The notes beneath the pieces are model-generated. The model did no database searches. It was not told where the DNA came from and saw only the letters and a program-made list of their open reading frames with translations. DNA of 24,984 nt from Lactifluus volemus (Eukaryota; Basidiomycota; Agaricomycetes; Russulales; Russulaceae), in contig WTXI01000446.1 of NCBI GenBank assembly GCA_022376515.1, positions 1 through 24,984 of the forward strand, read 5' to 3'. This document shows positions 1 to 10,020 of this stretch, piece by piece; position 1 is the stretch's first letter; each line of letters starts with the position of its first letter. The position numbers and the translations under genes are program-made.

Positions 1-1592
1 AGATTGCAAGTCACCGCTCAACGGACTATCCCCAAGTTGGTGCGTCCCTTGGGGTGTCAAGCGGGCACCAAGATTCTGCCCCTCTGGAGAGATGGGCGTA
101 CCGGGGGTTTTGGTCAGATGAGCGGGAATACTGGTGGAAATCCCGGCCAAAGGGGTGGCGGGAACAGAACGCGTGGTAATGGACATTCCATCAGACACCG
201 CAAGAGGCGACCCACGACGCGAACCAGGTGTCTGGATATGAGCGGTCAGTGTTTGACCATGTGAAGGAAGGTGGGGAGTGGCAGAAGCTGAGACCGTTCC
301 ACCGAGCTTATTGATAGACAAGTCGTTGATGCTCAAAATAGGGTTAGTCGAAAGTCGACGGTTATCTCGTGCAAAGGGGTCCAGGCGGGGCGAATCCGAG
401 AACTGCGGCCACTCGGAAGGTTTCTGCGCATCACCCGAACGAGTAACCATACTGCCGCGTGAAGGAGCTTGGGACAGGGCAGCCAAATCTAGAGCCGCAG
501 ATGAGGCGGACAACTAGAGAAGAGCGGTCACTGACGCCCAACATATGTTAAAAGTGGCACGAACCTTTTGAAAGTGAGGGGCCGGAAACTTGTCGTCATC
601 AGAAGTAGGCAACTTGAGAATAGCATCTAGGGATGTGTGAGAAACTCCGGTCAATGACTTGTTATGAGTGTGTTTACCGTTCATTTCTTCATCGAGTTGC
701 TCATCCAGCATCATGCCGGCATTGTATGCGTTGCCAAAGCGCAAACCATCCTCTCATGCACACCACCGCTCTTCTGCCGTGGTGCCTGGTCTTGGCCGGC
801 TGCTGATGAGAAAGCTTCCCCTGTAATGGAAAGGCCTTGCAGATGACCAGCAAGCTCCTCATCGTGGCTGCTAGCCGAAGTACGGCGACTGGCAGGCATG
901 CTTTTGGCACCCGCTCGTCCGTAGCCTTGAACAAGGCCATTGTTGCTATGGGGGTTGTTCGGAGGAATTTCCGGAGACCGCGCCACCGGTGCATAGGTCA
1001 CTGATTTGCGCTTATCAGATGCGGAACCAACGGCTCTCGAGAGGACGTCCGTATCTAGGGCCATCCGAGCAAAACCGGTGTGAAGAGTGGGGGATATCTC
1101 GGGGCCGCCGGGAAGGAGGGCATTAACTCGAGGAGGCGTAGTAGGTGCGGATGCAGCCATATGTTGGAGGCCATTGCCGTTACCTTCAACAGGGATGCTT
1201 AGCAATTCCTGGGCCTGCTGCTGCTCTAGGACGCGCATCTGGTCTTCGAACATCTTGCGATGCAAAGCGCGTTGTCTCTCATGCTCGATGCGTTTAAGCT
1301 CGACGCGCTGAGGTAAAACGACTGAAAATCTCGTACAGATACGAGGGGGCAATACTTACAGCCGAAAGCTCAGGCATATTAGACCCCAACCTCGCCGTCT
1401 AGAGAAAACTGTATAAACAGCGAGCCCGAGTGCACACAGTGAGCTTACGGAATCGGCCAAGTCCAAAAATGCAGGAGGACTTTGCTTGAGCTCATCGGCG
1501 GCGGTGGGGCGTGGATCAGTAGAAGTAGACGGTTGAAGGCTAGCGGCCCATGGCAAATAAAAAGTATTAAAGTCTTTTTTTTGGTTGTTTCA
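1..1592 (-). CDS. N-terminal part of a large regulatory protein, probable Pumilio-type RNA-binding protein (partial)
   Basis: The gene runs off the left edge, so the C-terminal part is missing. Exons I can place by splice sites and frame (minus strand, 5' to 3'): about 1592..1449, 1398..1360, 1307..678, 626..565, 513..<1. The intervening introns are 50-52 bp. The protein is low-complexity (Ser/Pro/Thr) with one Arg/Glu/Gln-rich predicted coiled coil around VELKRIEHERQRALHRK, followed by MFEDQMRVLEQQQAQ. A short conserved-looking block, LPTSDDDKF, lies further on. The layout resembles the long N-terminal arm of basidiomycete Pumilio proteins; the PUF repeats would lie outside the window, so the family call is an inference from general resemblance. 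No in-frame ATG is visible upstream of the first exon; the first in-frame Met lies in the 1398..1360 exon, so the true start is unresolved. The frame shifts once between 711 and 754, where adding one base restores a continuous exon. Upstream, 1749..1770 looks like a 22-nt 5'UTR exon between two ~88-bp introns. Confidence 0.5.
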
Positions 1593-1859
1593 GTCCCGGA
1601 CGAAAATTGAAGCAGAGAGTGACAAAAAGAGACAGAAGGGGAAAGCGAAAGCGAAAAGCCTAGTTGCACAAAAGGTGGAAGTCGACTTTGTACAGGAAGA
1701 AAAAATTAGAGAGGTAGACAGCAGGTAGAGGGCGTTTTCGAGTCGTACCTGAGTGGAATTTTGAGCCCGTCTAAAAAAGACTGATGTTACAGTGATGGGC
1801 TTTCGGAGAAGGGTGAATAGGAAGGACAAGGGATATAAGAGAGATGATGGTTACTCACC

Positions 1860-2647
1860 GTGATCTGACCCGAGGCCAACACGAATGCGGAGGGAGGTGA
1901 GGTGAGAGAAGGAGACAAGATGCGGTTGGAAATATTATTATATAAATGGGGGGATGAAGGGGGGAGCGGGAGGCCGGGGCAAGATTTGGATTGGGTGCTT
2001 CGCTTGTCGCGCGTGGAATAACTCTATACACGGTTCAGTCACGACCCTCAATTTTTTTTTTTTTTTCGACAAAAATTTGGCTTACTTTAGTTCCCGCCCA
2101 CGCCCCGTCAGGTGTCCCTCGTAGAAGGTCTCGTTCCTTGACCCAGATCCCTTTCCCTTTTCCCATTCACCCCCGTCGTTACCGTTCATAATCATTCGAC
2201 AAGTCCCCGCTTTGCTTCCGCTCCGTACGTGTATCATGCACGATACCGTCCCTGTCTTACCTCACATATGCACATAACCCGACTATATGCTTCGCTCTAC
2301 ATCAGTTTCAGTTTTTTTAAAAGTCCCACAAACTCCACGGAACAGGTCTGTATTCGATTATCATGTCGACTGCACAGGTACTCTTGCCCTTCGAACGGAC
2401 GAGGTGCTTCGTAAGCCACGTCAATAAGCGGATGCAGTGTGCATCGTTTATATTGTACTGTATTATATTTCTCTACTGTATATTTTTGAATTGCCGCAAA
2501 AGACCCTTTGACTAGGCACTTCGCTTATCCCGCTCGGGTTAGCGCACGATGCAACAGCGCTTATGACACATTACGCAGCCACGACTCGATCGAAGAACCA
2601 GGACAAAAACACACGGACATATGGAACATCCGACTCGTTATTATGCG
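1860..2647. other. Intergenic: 5' flank of the minus-strand gene at the left edge
   Basis: This stretch separates the 5' end of the left-edge gene from the 3' end of the UVRAG-like gene; both are on the minus strand. It holds a TATA-like AT-rich tract at about 1936-1946 (TATATAA on the minus strand) and a 15-base T run at 2052-2066. The probable first untranslated exon of the left-edge gene, ending at donor 1858, lies at its left end. I see no coding exon with convincing composition and splice sites here. Confidence 0.5.
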
Positions 2648-5600
2648 TCATATATGTGTGAGTATGTGAGATATAGCGAGGGCGCCACCCTCTTCTCCAC
2701 CTGGCACTGGTATTTTGATAGATGTCCCCGCTTCCTTCTCAACCTGTAACCCTGCACCACCTTTCGTATCCTCCTCGACTTCGCCATTTACGGGCACGCC
2801 TCGCAGTGTCCGGCGGTCCTCATCATCCGAATTATGGTCTTCAGCAGATGGTGCTCCTTGCTCTTCTGCCATTCCACCTTCACTCTCAGTGCCACCTTCA
2901 AGTGCCTCTGGCACTGCCTTAACGGAAGGTCGCTGAGTACTTGAGGGGTATCGAGAACGCAAGAACCCAGAGAGACCAAAAAATGGTCTGGACATGCGCG
3001 AGAGCGAACCGTGATGCGAGTCTAAGGAGGCTTTCGATGGTGTTGTCGATCCTGGAGACTCGGTTCCTGCATCAGACGGATTAGTCGAAGCAGAACCTGT
3101 AGATGAGCTACGTTCTTCGGGAGAGGATGGACGGATTGGTGACTCTAGTCCTGTGAGTGACGTGGCTGGGGAGCGCAGTATACTGGGAAGTGGGCAGTAA
3201 GTATAAGAATCTGTCGGGCGCATAAACCTACCGTGACCGGGAACCTTCTCCATCTGAGAGCGTCAATAATAGGTTCTTGAGGTTAGGAAGCGTGTGTCGC
3301 ATGTCCAGTGCTCGTAGATCGCGATCGGACATGAGCTACCAATGGCAGTTAGCTTCTGCTTACCAGAAAGGACAAGGGGCAGCACACCATCTCAATGTTC
3401 TTGTTTAGTAAGAAAACCCCGTATTCAAACCGGTACGTATCCACACCTTTGGAAAACAGTGGAAACCTTTAGAGAAAATCAGTCAATCCACACACTTTTT
3501 CAGAACTGAGCACGCACATCCTTGGGCCTACCATGGCCGAGATTCCATCCCGGATCATACTCCTACTTCCGCAAAAGGTAATTGGATAAACCAGCATCCT
3601 ATCCAAGTACACGGCCAGGAGCTGCACAACAAGAGCAGCATACGCCAGTGAAGTTGCGATACATTCATCGTTAACGTCCTTGTACGCAGGCAACGACAGA
3701 GGTGGTGCAGGATCCGTAGCACCTAGTGGTATTGGCAATGGTGCGCCGAGAATGCTGAATAAAAGATCCGAGGCTGAGATCAGGTCAATAGGAAAGAGGT
3801 ATGCCAGGGTTGCGATCAAAGTAGCTCGAATGGGCGAGATACGCTGGCGAAGAGCCGCCACGAGATCTCTGTGGACGGTGTCATAGAATAAGACGGCGTC
3901 AAAGTAAAAGGATTTTGCACACCTCTCGCTCGACAACTCCTGTTCTGTAATCAATTCAGCACTAACATCTTGATCTAACATGGAAGTCGCCAAGGATAAC
4001 ATCTCGCGACGATGTCTTAATTCTTCCTTCCGCTGGCGGATGCGCTCTGACACTGGGAGATATGATGAGACCCATGATGGCGTTCAAGAACACACGCAGC
4101 TAAGCTTACAGCCTTTACATTCGACTCGCACCCGTGCCTCTATAGTCCGCCAGTGGGCTAGTGTCGCTTCTCGCTCCGAGACTTCCTTAGCCTGCTATGG
4201 AAGAGCCAAGACAGAACATGATAACCTGAGTGTCGGTCGCCACTAACATAAAGTCCACGTACCAGCCGGTTGACACCCGAGGGGCCAAATAATGCGTCCA
4301 CATTCTGGATAACCTTGGACAGCGACTGGCGCGTGTCGATGATTGCACATTGTAAGTTCACCAACCTACGCGGGTTCCGAGTTATAAATAGCCCGTTTAG
4401 CCCCGAATTCAATTGTCTGACACATACTTTACGAGATCTTGCCAACTTGACGTCGCGGCGTTCTCAGCACGCGATTGACGGGTCTTTCGGGGCACCGAGA
4501 AATCCTTGCGGCGTGGAGTAGCGGATTTCAAAGCAGATAGATTCCCGGACGTATGGACTTCGGGATCAGAGTTATAACCACTCGAGGGTGACGGTGAGCG
4601 GGTAGGCCCTGACGATGGAGCAACTGGCAAGTGAAACACCTTGCCAGGTGGCGAAAGTGTCACCAATAACGTATTTGATGGCAGACTGGACGTTTGAGTA
4701 GAATTCTGCAGCAGATCACTCGTCTTTCAGACGTGACCTTAATGGGATTACGGAGAGCCCACCTCATCTGGTAATGGAACCAGGTCAGACAGGCATATAT
4801 CCCAGCTTCCTGCCATCTTCCACTGTGGGTGAACAGTGGCCATCCCATCAGACATCTTCTCCTTCCCCTTATCGCCGCCGACTATGCCTGTTGTGTCCGG
4901 TCGCAATTTCGCCCAAAGTTGTACGGTGATGCGGGTGGCCAAAGGATCTGACCACTTGGAAAAATCGTTGAGGTCCAATGCGAAATCCGGGTTGGTGGAA
5001 GGTCGGTGAATCGCAGATATAAAATTGGGCACAGTCCATGTTTCAGGGTCGACGCGAGAGGCAGGCTCCGCTGCCTTGGAAGCGTGCTTCGTGGGACTTG
5101 CGGCGACTCTGCGGTTGGAGGAGGGAGATGTGGGGTTGTCAGTAGGTGTAGCAGTACCTGTCCGGGAGACGCGCTTGGCGAGCCGTTCTTCTCTGGAGCT
5201 CGATGGAGATCTTGATGGGGAATCCCGAGGCGAATGCAGCCCGCGCTTCGACGCAGGACTTGCGTTAGAACTGGGACTGACGGGCATGAGACACAGGAGA
5301 GGAATGTGGCGTGGGCGTGGGGTGTTTTGTCAGGGGGGCGGACTTGATGAGAGAACTTGGGACGGTGACGGTGATGAACGTCTCCACCAGGCGTGATTGT
5401 AAAACCTTCTCTAGTGTTTTCTGTGTATAGCTTTGCCAAAGGGTGGCTGTAGAGACCGCTCCTTTTGCCGAGATGGAGGACGCAATAGAGTGGGCTCGTG
5501 GTCGTGTGGCCTTGGTGACCAGTCCGGTACCTGAGAGCGGTGGGTAGCTTCCTGAGCTCGCAGTGGTTGGTAATTCCCGTGCGCTGACGCGCGACACTGT

Positions 5601-6099
5601 GCGTTTTCTGACCTTCTGTTCTGAAGGAGGCATCGAGCCAGCAGCCCGCGACTCATCACTAGTGTGACCATCTGGTCCCTGACTCCTCACTGTTGCGAGA
5701 GAAGCAGATGACAATTTCCGGGTCCTCTTCCGAGCAAGGGCGACGTCCAAGTCATCGGATAGGCTTCCGTACGACGTAAATTGCGATTGTTCGGATGGCT
5801 GGGTAAGGGCAGAAGCAAAGGCATCGCGAGCTGGAAATGGGGTGAAGTTCCGGAGTTGAATGCGAGTGATATGTCTAAGCAGATGCTGGCACAGTTATGA
5901 CCTCGATTCAGCGGGCAAGTTAGCAAGCTGAGGTGAATTGATACTCAACGGGTGTTAAATATCCATCCAAAGTACTGCTGCCAGTTCCGTTACTTTCACC
6001 CCCCATGTTGTCGTAAGAGTCAATCTCCATCAAGGAGTGACTGACTTGTCGAGCGTGCTCCCGAACGGGTTCATGTTGGTCCTTAGCGCGGTCTGTCAT
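2648..6099 (-). CDS. UVRAG/Vps38-Atg14-like subunit of the Vps34 PI3-kinase complex
   Basis: Exons (5' to 3' on minus): 6099..5950, 5885..4763, 4705..4428, 4365..4263, 4194..4110, 4052..3923, 3868..3518, 3466..3388, 3335..3232, 3182..2648. All introns are 49-71 bp and phases agree. Members of this family bridge Beclin1/Vps30 to Vps34-Vps15 on endosomes or autophagosomes and so direct PI3P synthesis. The N-terminal third contains RHITRIQLRNFTPFPARDAF, then a Ser-rich linker and a segment ending LVPLPDE. A coiled coil follows (LVNLQCAIIDTRQSLSKVIQ, then RIRQRKEELRHRREML). The conserved C-terminal domain contains FPIDLISASDLLFSI, YKDVNDECIATSLAY and KGVDTYRFEYGVFLLNKNIE, then an acidic Ser/Pro tail. 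UVRAG/Vps38 fits better than Atg14 because of the long N-terminal region, but I cannot exclude Atg14. The long exon 5885..4763 changes frame between 5265 and 5330; removing one base gives a continuous 1122-nt exon. Confidence 0.85.
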
Positions 6100-6171
6100 G
6101 TTACTTGCTTTATCCGGGTCCCCATCTCTCTCACCATTCACAGATACTCTTATTATAAAGACTAGCTAACT
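6100..6171. promoter_or_regulatory. Compact bidirectional promoter
   Basis: Only 72 bp separate the start codons of the UVRAG-like gene (minus, ATG at 6099) and the unknown acidic protein (plus, ATG at 6172). Both 5' leaders and both core promoters must lie in this gap or inside the opposing genes. I see no clear TATA box. The assignment rests on gene arrangement only. Confidence 0.6.
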
Positions 6172-7662
6172 ATGCCACCCAAACCGCGTATCATTCGTAA
6201 ACCAACCGCTACCGACTCTGCAAACTCCCCGAAACCTGTCGCTTCAATCGCTCATCAGACTGACCCCTCCTCTCCCACCAAAACTTCGACTTCGAATGGC
6301 ACAGGCTCGGCCCTCACTTCCAAAGAGGGAGCCATGTTACCGCCTCCTGACCCATCGCCTCCAAAAGCTATTCTTGAGCCGGAGCTAGATGCTCTGGCAG
6401 TTTGTCTTCGGGTGACTGTGTTTCTTGGCCTCGTGTTTGTCGTGCTGTTGTGTTCATGGCCAATAGAACGTTGCTGTCAAGACGAGCCAAGTACACGCGT
6501 TCTTCGCTGATACCTGGAGACTGTAAGTCGACCAGACAATTCATGCTATCATCCACTCATTCGAAACCTTTCTGTGTCCATAGTGGAATCAACAATTACG
6601 TCCCACGTCCGCCTCACTCTCTCGTTGATGCCCTGAGCCGCGAGATTGAGAAGTATGACCAAATTTGCGACATGGTAGATGCACAACTAGTAAGCCCAAT
6701 TCTTTTTTGGTTACTTCGCCTGGCTAATCCAGACATAGTCACGCGCCATCGCTGTGCTTCAGCGGGACCTCGACCGGCTCAGAGCTCAAGAACTGGCAGA
6801 AAGAGAGGCAGAGGCTCTGAGGAACAGACCCCCTCCAGAGCCCGAGGTAGTCGCAGATAGCGATAATCCCGCAGAGTCCAGCGCAGCATCTCCCTTGTCT
6901 TCCGTCCCAATGGACGTGTCCGGTGCTTCAACATCCGGAACCCAAAAATCGGTTCCATTTTCCGGGGCAGGCTCTTCTCACGTGGCCCGTCGCCAATCTA
7001 CGATATCATTGTCCACGCTTAACCGCCCACAGTTCCCTCACAAGCTTGATTTGACTTCTGATGCCCTCCGTATTAGCCCTGCGGAATTTGCACAAGGTCT
7101 CGGAGGCGGCCTTCCCTCGCCCGTCACGCTTGCTCCAAAGTCGGCTCGACCAACTACTACGAGTGATTTGCCGCCAGATTTTATGGCTGCTCTAACCCAA
7201 CCGGTAGACATCGATTTGACAATGTTGCCAGAAGAGGCCACCACAACTGCACTAGATCCCTCCCTCGGAAGTTCTGCCGACCGTCCCATAGAGCTTGACT
7301 TGGAAGCGATGGAGATCGATATGCCAGATGTCAAGACGCTGTTCGGTGACGAACCAGCCAGCGACATCTCTACCACAAACTTATTTGGCGACACAACGTC
7401 AATCACGGGAAATAACACAGCTTCCCTTCTTGCGACTTTCAGTTCCAGCCCATCCCAGGTCACTGCCCCAGTTCCTGACACTGGTGGAGGAGAACCACCA
7501 TTTGACATGAACATTGACGACAACATCGACTTTTCCCAGTTTTCATTTGACCCAATGTCGAGCACTTCCGACATGGGAATCATAGACATGAACACGCTGC
7601 TGAGCATGGATTCGAGTTCAGGGAACCAGACGGAAGGCCAGGGCAGTGCAGGCGATACGTAG
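6172..7662 (+). CDS. Protein of unknown function with acidic C-terminal half (possible nuclear/transcription factor)
   Basis: Model: 6172..6411, 6467..6522, 6584..6689, 6739..7662, giving 441 aa. The first donor could instead be at 6400 (GTTTGT); the other introns are clear (GTAAGT..CATAG and GTAAGC..CATAG). The N-terminus is basic and Ser/Thr/Pro-rich (MPPKPRIIRKPTA). A helical middle section follows, with TSQVHAFFADTW, NYVPRPPHSLVDALSREIEK and IAVLQRDLDRLRAQELAERE, which should form a short coiled coil. The C-terminal half is acidic with repeated Asp/Leu/Met motifs (VDIDLTMLPEE, LDLEAMEIDMPDV, FDMNIDDNIDFSQF), the composition of a transcription-activation or Mediator-type tail. I do not recognise a named domain. 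The middle block looks conserved while the tail looks fast-evolving. A Mediator tail subunit is a speculative possibility. It is head-to-head with the UVRAG-like gene and ends in a 3' flank with a strong hairpin. Confidence 0.8.
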
Positions 7663-8566
7663 GATGTCCCAAATTTCGTATTACAGATGAGAATTGGATT
7701 TCCGTCGGTATTCGAGGTGAGGTTCATGGGGAAACATTACTCAAAGTCCAACCGCAATCAATGATTTCGTCACCGAAATCGTTGATTGGTGTATTTTCTT
7801 GATGTGTGGTTAGCTCAAGGATTGTGATGTTCGAGATCAATGATGCCTTTTCCGGTGACACTGGTGTATGAAACCTCACCACCCTGCCAGTGGGAAGTGA
7901 TCATTGTGCCCCTCTTCCCTTCAATAATACTGACCTTTGTGTGATCTCGGCTTGATATACCAGAGTGTTTCTGCAACTTGATGTTCTCAGTGGATGGCAA
8001 TCTTTAGAAAATATGTGTGAAATGTAATAATTATGGCAAAACTAATATTTCGCACTGCATGACGTGACAAAAGTGATGAGGTGCAAATTCAAACTCCGCT
8101 CAGTGGGTAGGCGTTCAAATGCGCCAGTGATCAGAGATGAGATGTCGGAGATTAGAAATTGAAATATTTGTGACAAACAATTGAAAGATGTGACTGGACC
8201 AATTCCCAGATTATCACCTCAGTGGCCTCATGCATGAGCTTCACCTCAACTTTGCTCATAAAAGGGATGTAGATTACTAGAATAGATGCCTGGCTATCAC
8301 CTCCACTTCTCTTGAGCTGAATTCAAATTTGACCCCTTGTTATTCTCTTTTCTGTTCATGAGGCACAGAAAATTTTCAACCGATAGTACATCAAGCGGCT
8401 CAGTACGGTGCCTTAATAACCAGTGAAATTTACCTGAACAATACGATTCCTGTATAGTCGGTTCAAGTAAGGTACCGTGCCTCAGTAGTGCCGCCTCTGG
8501 GTGATCGAGTAGCAGCGCAACTCGCGTGGGCCATGCCAATCCACCGCGCGAGGTAACCACGTCATA
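7663..8566. other. AT-rich intergenic region, no gene recognised
   Basis: About 0.9 kb lies between the convergent unknown-protein and cullin-like genes. It is richer in A+T than the flanking genes. It contains the hairpin at 7755-7788 and a 12-bp palindrome CTCATGCATGAG at 8227-8238. Short open frames on the minus strand (7815-8000 and 8297-8560) lack splice support and recognisable domains. I see no transposon termini or polymerase motifs. It probably represents two 3' flanks plus spacer. Confidence 0.5.
7755..7788. repeat. Near-perfect inverted repeat (hairpin) downstream of the acidic-protein gene
   Basis: The arms CAATCAATGATTTCG (7755-7769) and CGAAATCGTTGATTG (7774-7788) pair at 14 of 15 positions around the 4-base loop TCAC. 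The remaining pair is a possible G-T wobble. It lies about 90 bp after the stop codon of the 6172..7662 gene, so it is probably in the 3'UTR. Such a stem could influence mRNA stability or 3'-end formation, or be a remnant of a small element; the sequence alone does not decide. Confidence 0.8.
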
Positions 8567-9712
8567 TCATAAGTGCAGCACGCAATACCTTCTCAATCGC
8601 CTTCGGAGTGGATGGTCTCCATGAACCCCCGTATGCATCAACATGTCGGCCATCTCGCTCGCGAGTCTATTCTGCTCTTCCTCGTCTCCCCCCTTCGACT
8701 CGAGAAGCTCTTTCACCGCGCGTGCAAGCCTGCCTCTTGGACCCACAGCAGAAGTGGCCTTATTATCAACAACACCGGCTGCAGGAACGACGACCGAGGC
8801 AACGAAGACGGTGTCATTGGCGACGGCGTCGTCTCTACCCTTCTTCTTCCTCTTCCCCTTCCTCTTCTTCTTTTCTTCGCCTTTCGGCTTGGGCACGACG
8901 AGCAGCGGCTCGAGCACTTCCGTGCGAAAACGCCGGTACGCAAGTGATAACACAGGCACGACTCGACCCGACGCGCTTGCCGCCTCCGCACACGCCTCAG
9001 CCTGCGCAAGTTGTTCCGCCGTGCCTCCCGCATCTGGCGCACCCCATCTACGCAACTCCACAGTGCGACGTTCGCGCATCCTCTCCGTGATCTTCCGATG
9101 CGATGCCGTGCCGTCCAGACGGTGCACGCCTGCGCCCTCTTCGCCTGCTGCTGCTGCTGCTGCTGAGACTGGTTCGGATAGGATGTCGCCGATGCGTAAC
9201 CAACCCTTGTCCTCGTCTACCGCACGCTTGACAAACTGTCGGTTCACGTAGTTCAACAAACGGTTGATGGATTGCGCGCCGGTCGAGTAACGGATGAAAC
9301 TTGGGACCAGGTATTGCACGAGCGTGGAATCATCCGTCGGGGCGGCGAGCAGCACCTCGCGCGCCACGTCTGCAAAGTATGTGTCCAACTGATCATAGAC
9401 GTCGTACCCCGGTGGCCGGACGGCCGTCGAGCGGCTGCTGCTTCGGGGCGTGCCAGTGTGGTTCGTCGAAGCAGCGATAGTGTCGTGCGGCGGAGGTACC
9501 GAGGAGCCGGAAACTTGGGTAGTAAAGAAGTTATAGAGGGCGGTGTGAATTCCCATGTGATAGTCCACGTCAACGGCTGGAGCCTTGGCGAGATTGCTAG
9601 TTGGAGAACGGATGATGTGATCAAGTGCAGGTTTGATGTAATTCCACAACGCGGATAAGGAAGCGGATGGATTGGCGCTCCCTGTCTGTGGATTCGGTAA
9701 GAGGTTAGACAT
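8567..9712 (-). CDS. Short cullin-repeat protein lacking the cullin-homology half
   Basis: This is a single intronless frame of 381 aa, starting at the first true ATG (9712). The N-terminal ~190 residues resemble the first cullin repeat of CUL1-type proteins: LWNYIKPALDHI, DYHMGIHTALYNFFTTQ, YDQLDTYFADVAREVLL, then RLLNYVNRQFVKRAVDEDKGWL (split here by the break after LNYV). A poly-Ala run encoded by about seven CTG repeats on the plus strand (9145-9165) follows. Next come a helical segment ending LAYRRFRTEVLEPLL, a Lys/Arg-rich stretch (about 15 basic residues in KKKRKGKRKKKGR) and a final conserved-looking block RGRLARAVKELLES. Full cullins are ~750 aa with a RING-binding cullin-homology domain and a C-terminal neddylation lysine; both are absent. 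It could bind Skp1-like adaptors without catalysing ubiquitylation, but this is inference. High GC and no introns set it apart from its neighbours and suggest a lineage-specific paralogue. Confidence 0.75.
   Translation of the reverse strand: MSNLLPNPQTGSANPSASLSALWNYIKPALDHIIRSPTSNLAKAPAVDVDYHMGIHTALYNFFTTQVSGSSVPPPHDTIAASTNHTGTPRSSSRSTAVRPPGYDVYDQLDTYFADVAREVLLAAPTDDSTLVQYLVPSFIRYSTGAQSINRLLNYVNRQFVKRAVDEDKGWLRIGDILSEPVSAAAAAAGEEGAGVHRLDGTASHRKITERMRERRTVELRRWGAPDAGGTAEQLAQAEACAEAASASGRVVPVLSLAYRRFRTEVLEPLLVVPKPKGEEKKKRKGKRKKKGRDDAVANDTVFVASVVVPAAGVVDNKATSAVGPRGRLARAVKELLESKGGDEEEQNRLASEMADMLMHTGVHGDHPLRRRLRRYCVLHL
9145..9165. repeat. (CTG)7 trinucleotide repeat within the cullin-like gene
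   Basis: Seven tandem CTG triplets lie inside the coding sequence of the cullin-like gene and are read on the minus strand as consecutive Ala codons. The tract sits between the cullin-repeat region and the following helical region and probably acts as a flexible linker. Length variation between strains would be expected. Confidence 0.85.
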
Positions 9713-10020
9713 ACTGCTAGGCACTGAGTTGCCAATACAAAATGATCTGGTCCTCTCGTAGCCGACAATTGTCGGCCTCGGAAGACGGGTGGGCTCGTTA
9801 TTTTTGTAAACGTAACTTAGTTACAAGTGCACACGTGGCTTTCCGGGAGATCCGCTTTTAGCTAAGCCAGTTATTCCAGCTGTCAATCAGACTAAGTTAG
9901 GCAAACTAGATCGTGATAGCACATTTACAGCAAAAGATAGCGTAGGATAGGTCAGATGAATTACACAGCAGAAGCGTCAACAGAGCAAACAGAAGAGAAA
10001 GGGAGTAAAACGTGATAAGG
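9713..10020. other. Intergenic: promoter of the cullin-like gene and 3' flank of the BTB gene
   Basis: About 308 bp lie between two minus-strand genes. The only notable element is the perfect palindrome at 9761-9776. A small palindrome GTAACTTAGTTAC lies near 9811. No coding exon is visible. Confidence 0.6.
9761..9776. promoter_or_regulatory. Perfect 16-bp palindrome GCCGACAATTGTCGGC upstream of the cullin-like gene
   Basis: The sequence is its own reverse complement over all 16 bases and starts 49 bp upstream of the ATG of the cullin-like gene (9712). It contains the triplets CCG and CGG separated by 8 bases, the kind of spaced pair bound by fungal Zn2Cys6 dimers, and a central CAATTG E-box-like core. 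Binding of any factor is inference. Confidence 0.5.

Noticed and set aside
7038..7727. 229-codon open frame on the minus strand
   Set aside because: It lies antisense to the large final exon of the acidic-protein gene, has shadow-like composition and no recognisable domain.
8227..8238. 12-bp palindrome CTCATGCATGAG
   Set aside because: It is short enough to arise by chance and has no companion sites nearby.
8297..8560. 87-codon minus-strand frame between the acidic-protein and cullin-like genes
   Set aside because: It is isolated, with unremarkable sequence and no splice-linked continuation.
8643..9251. 202-codon open frame on the plus strand, Ser/Pro/Phe-rich
   Set aside because: It is antisense to the cullin-like coding sequence, and its composition is explained by the Lys/Ala-rich codons opposite.
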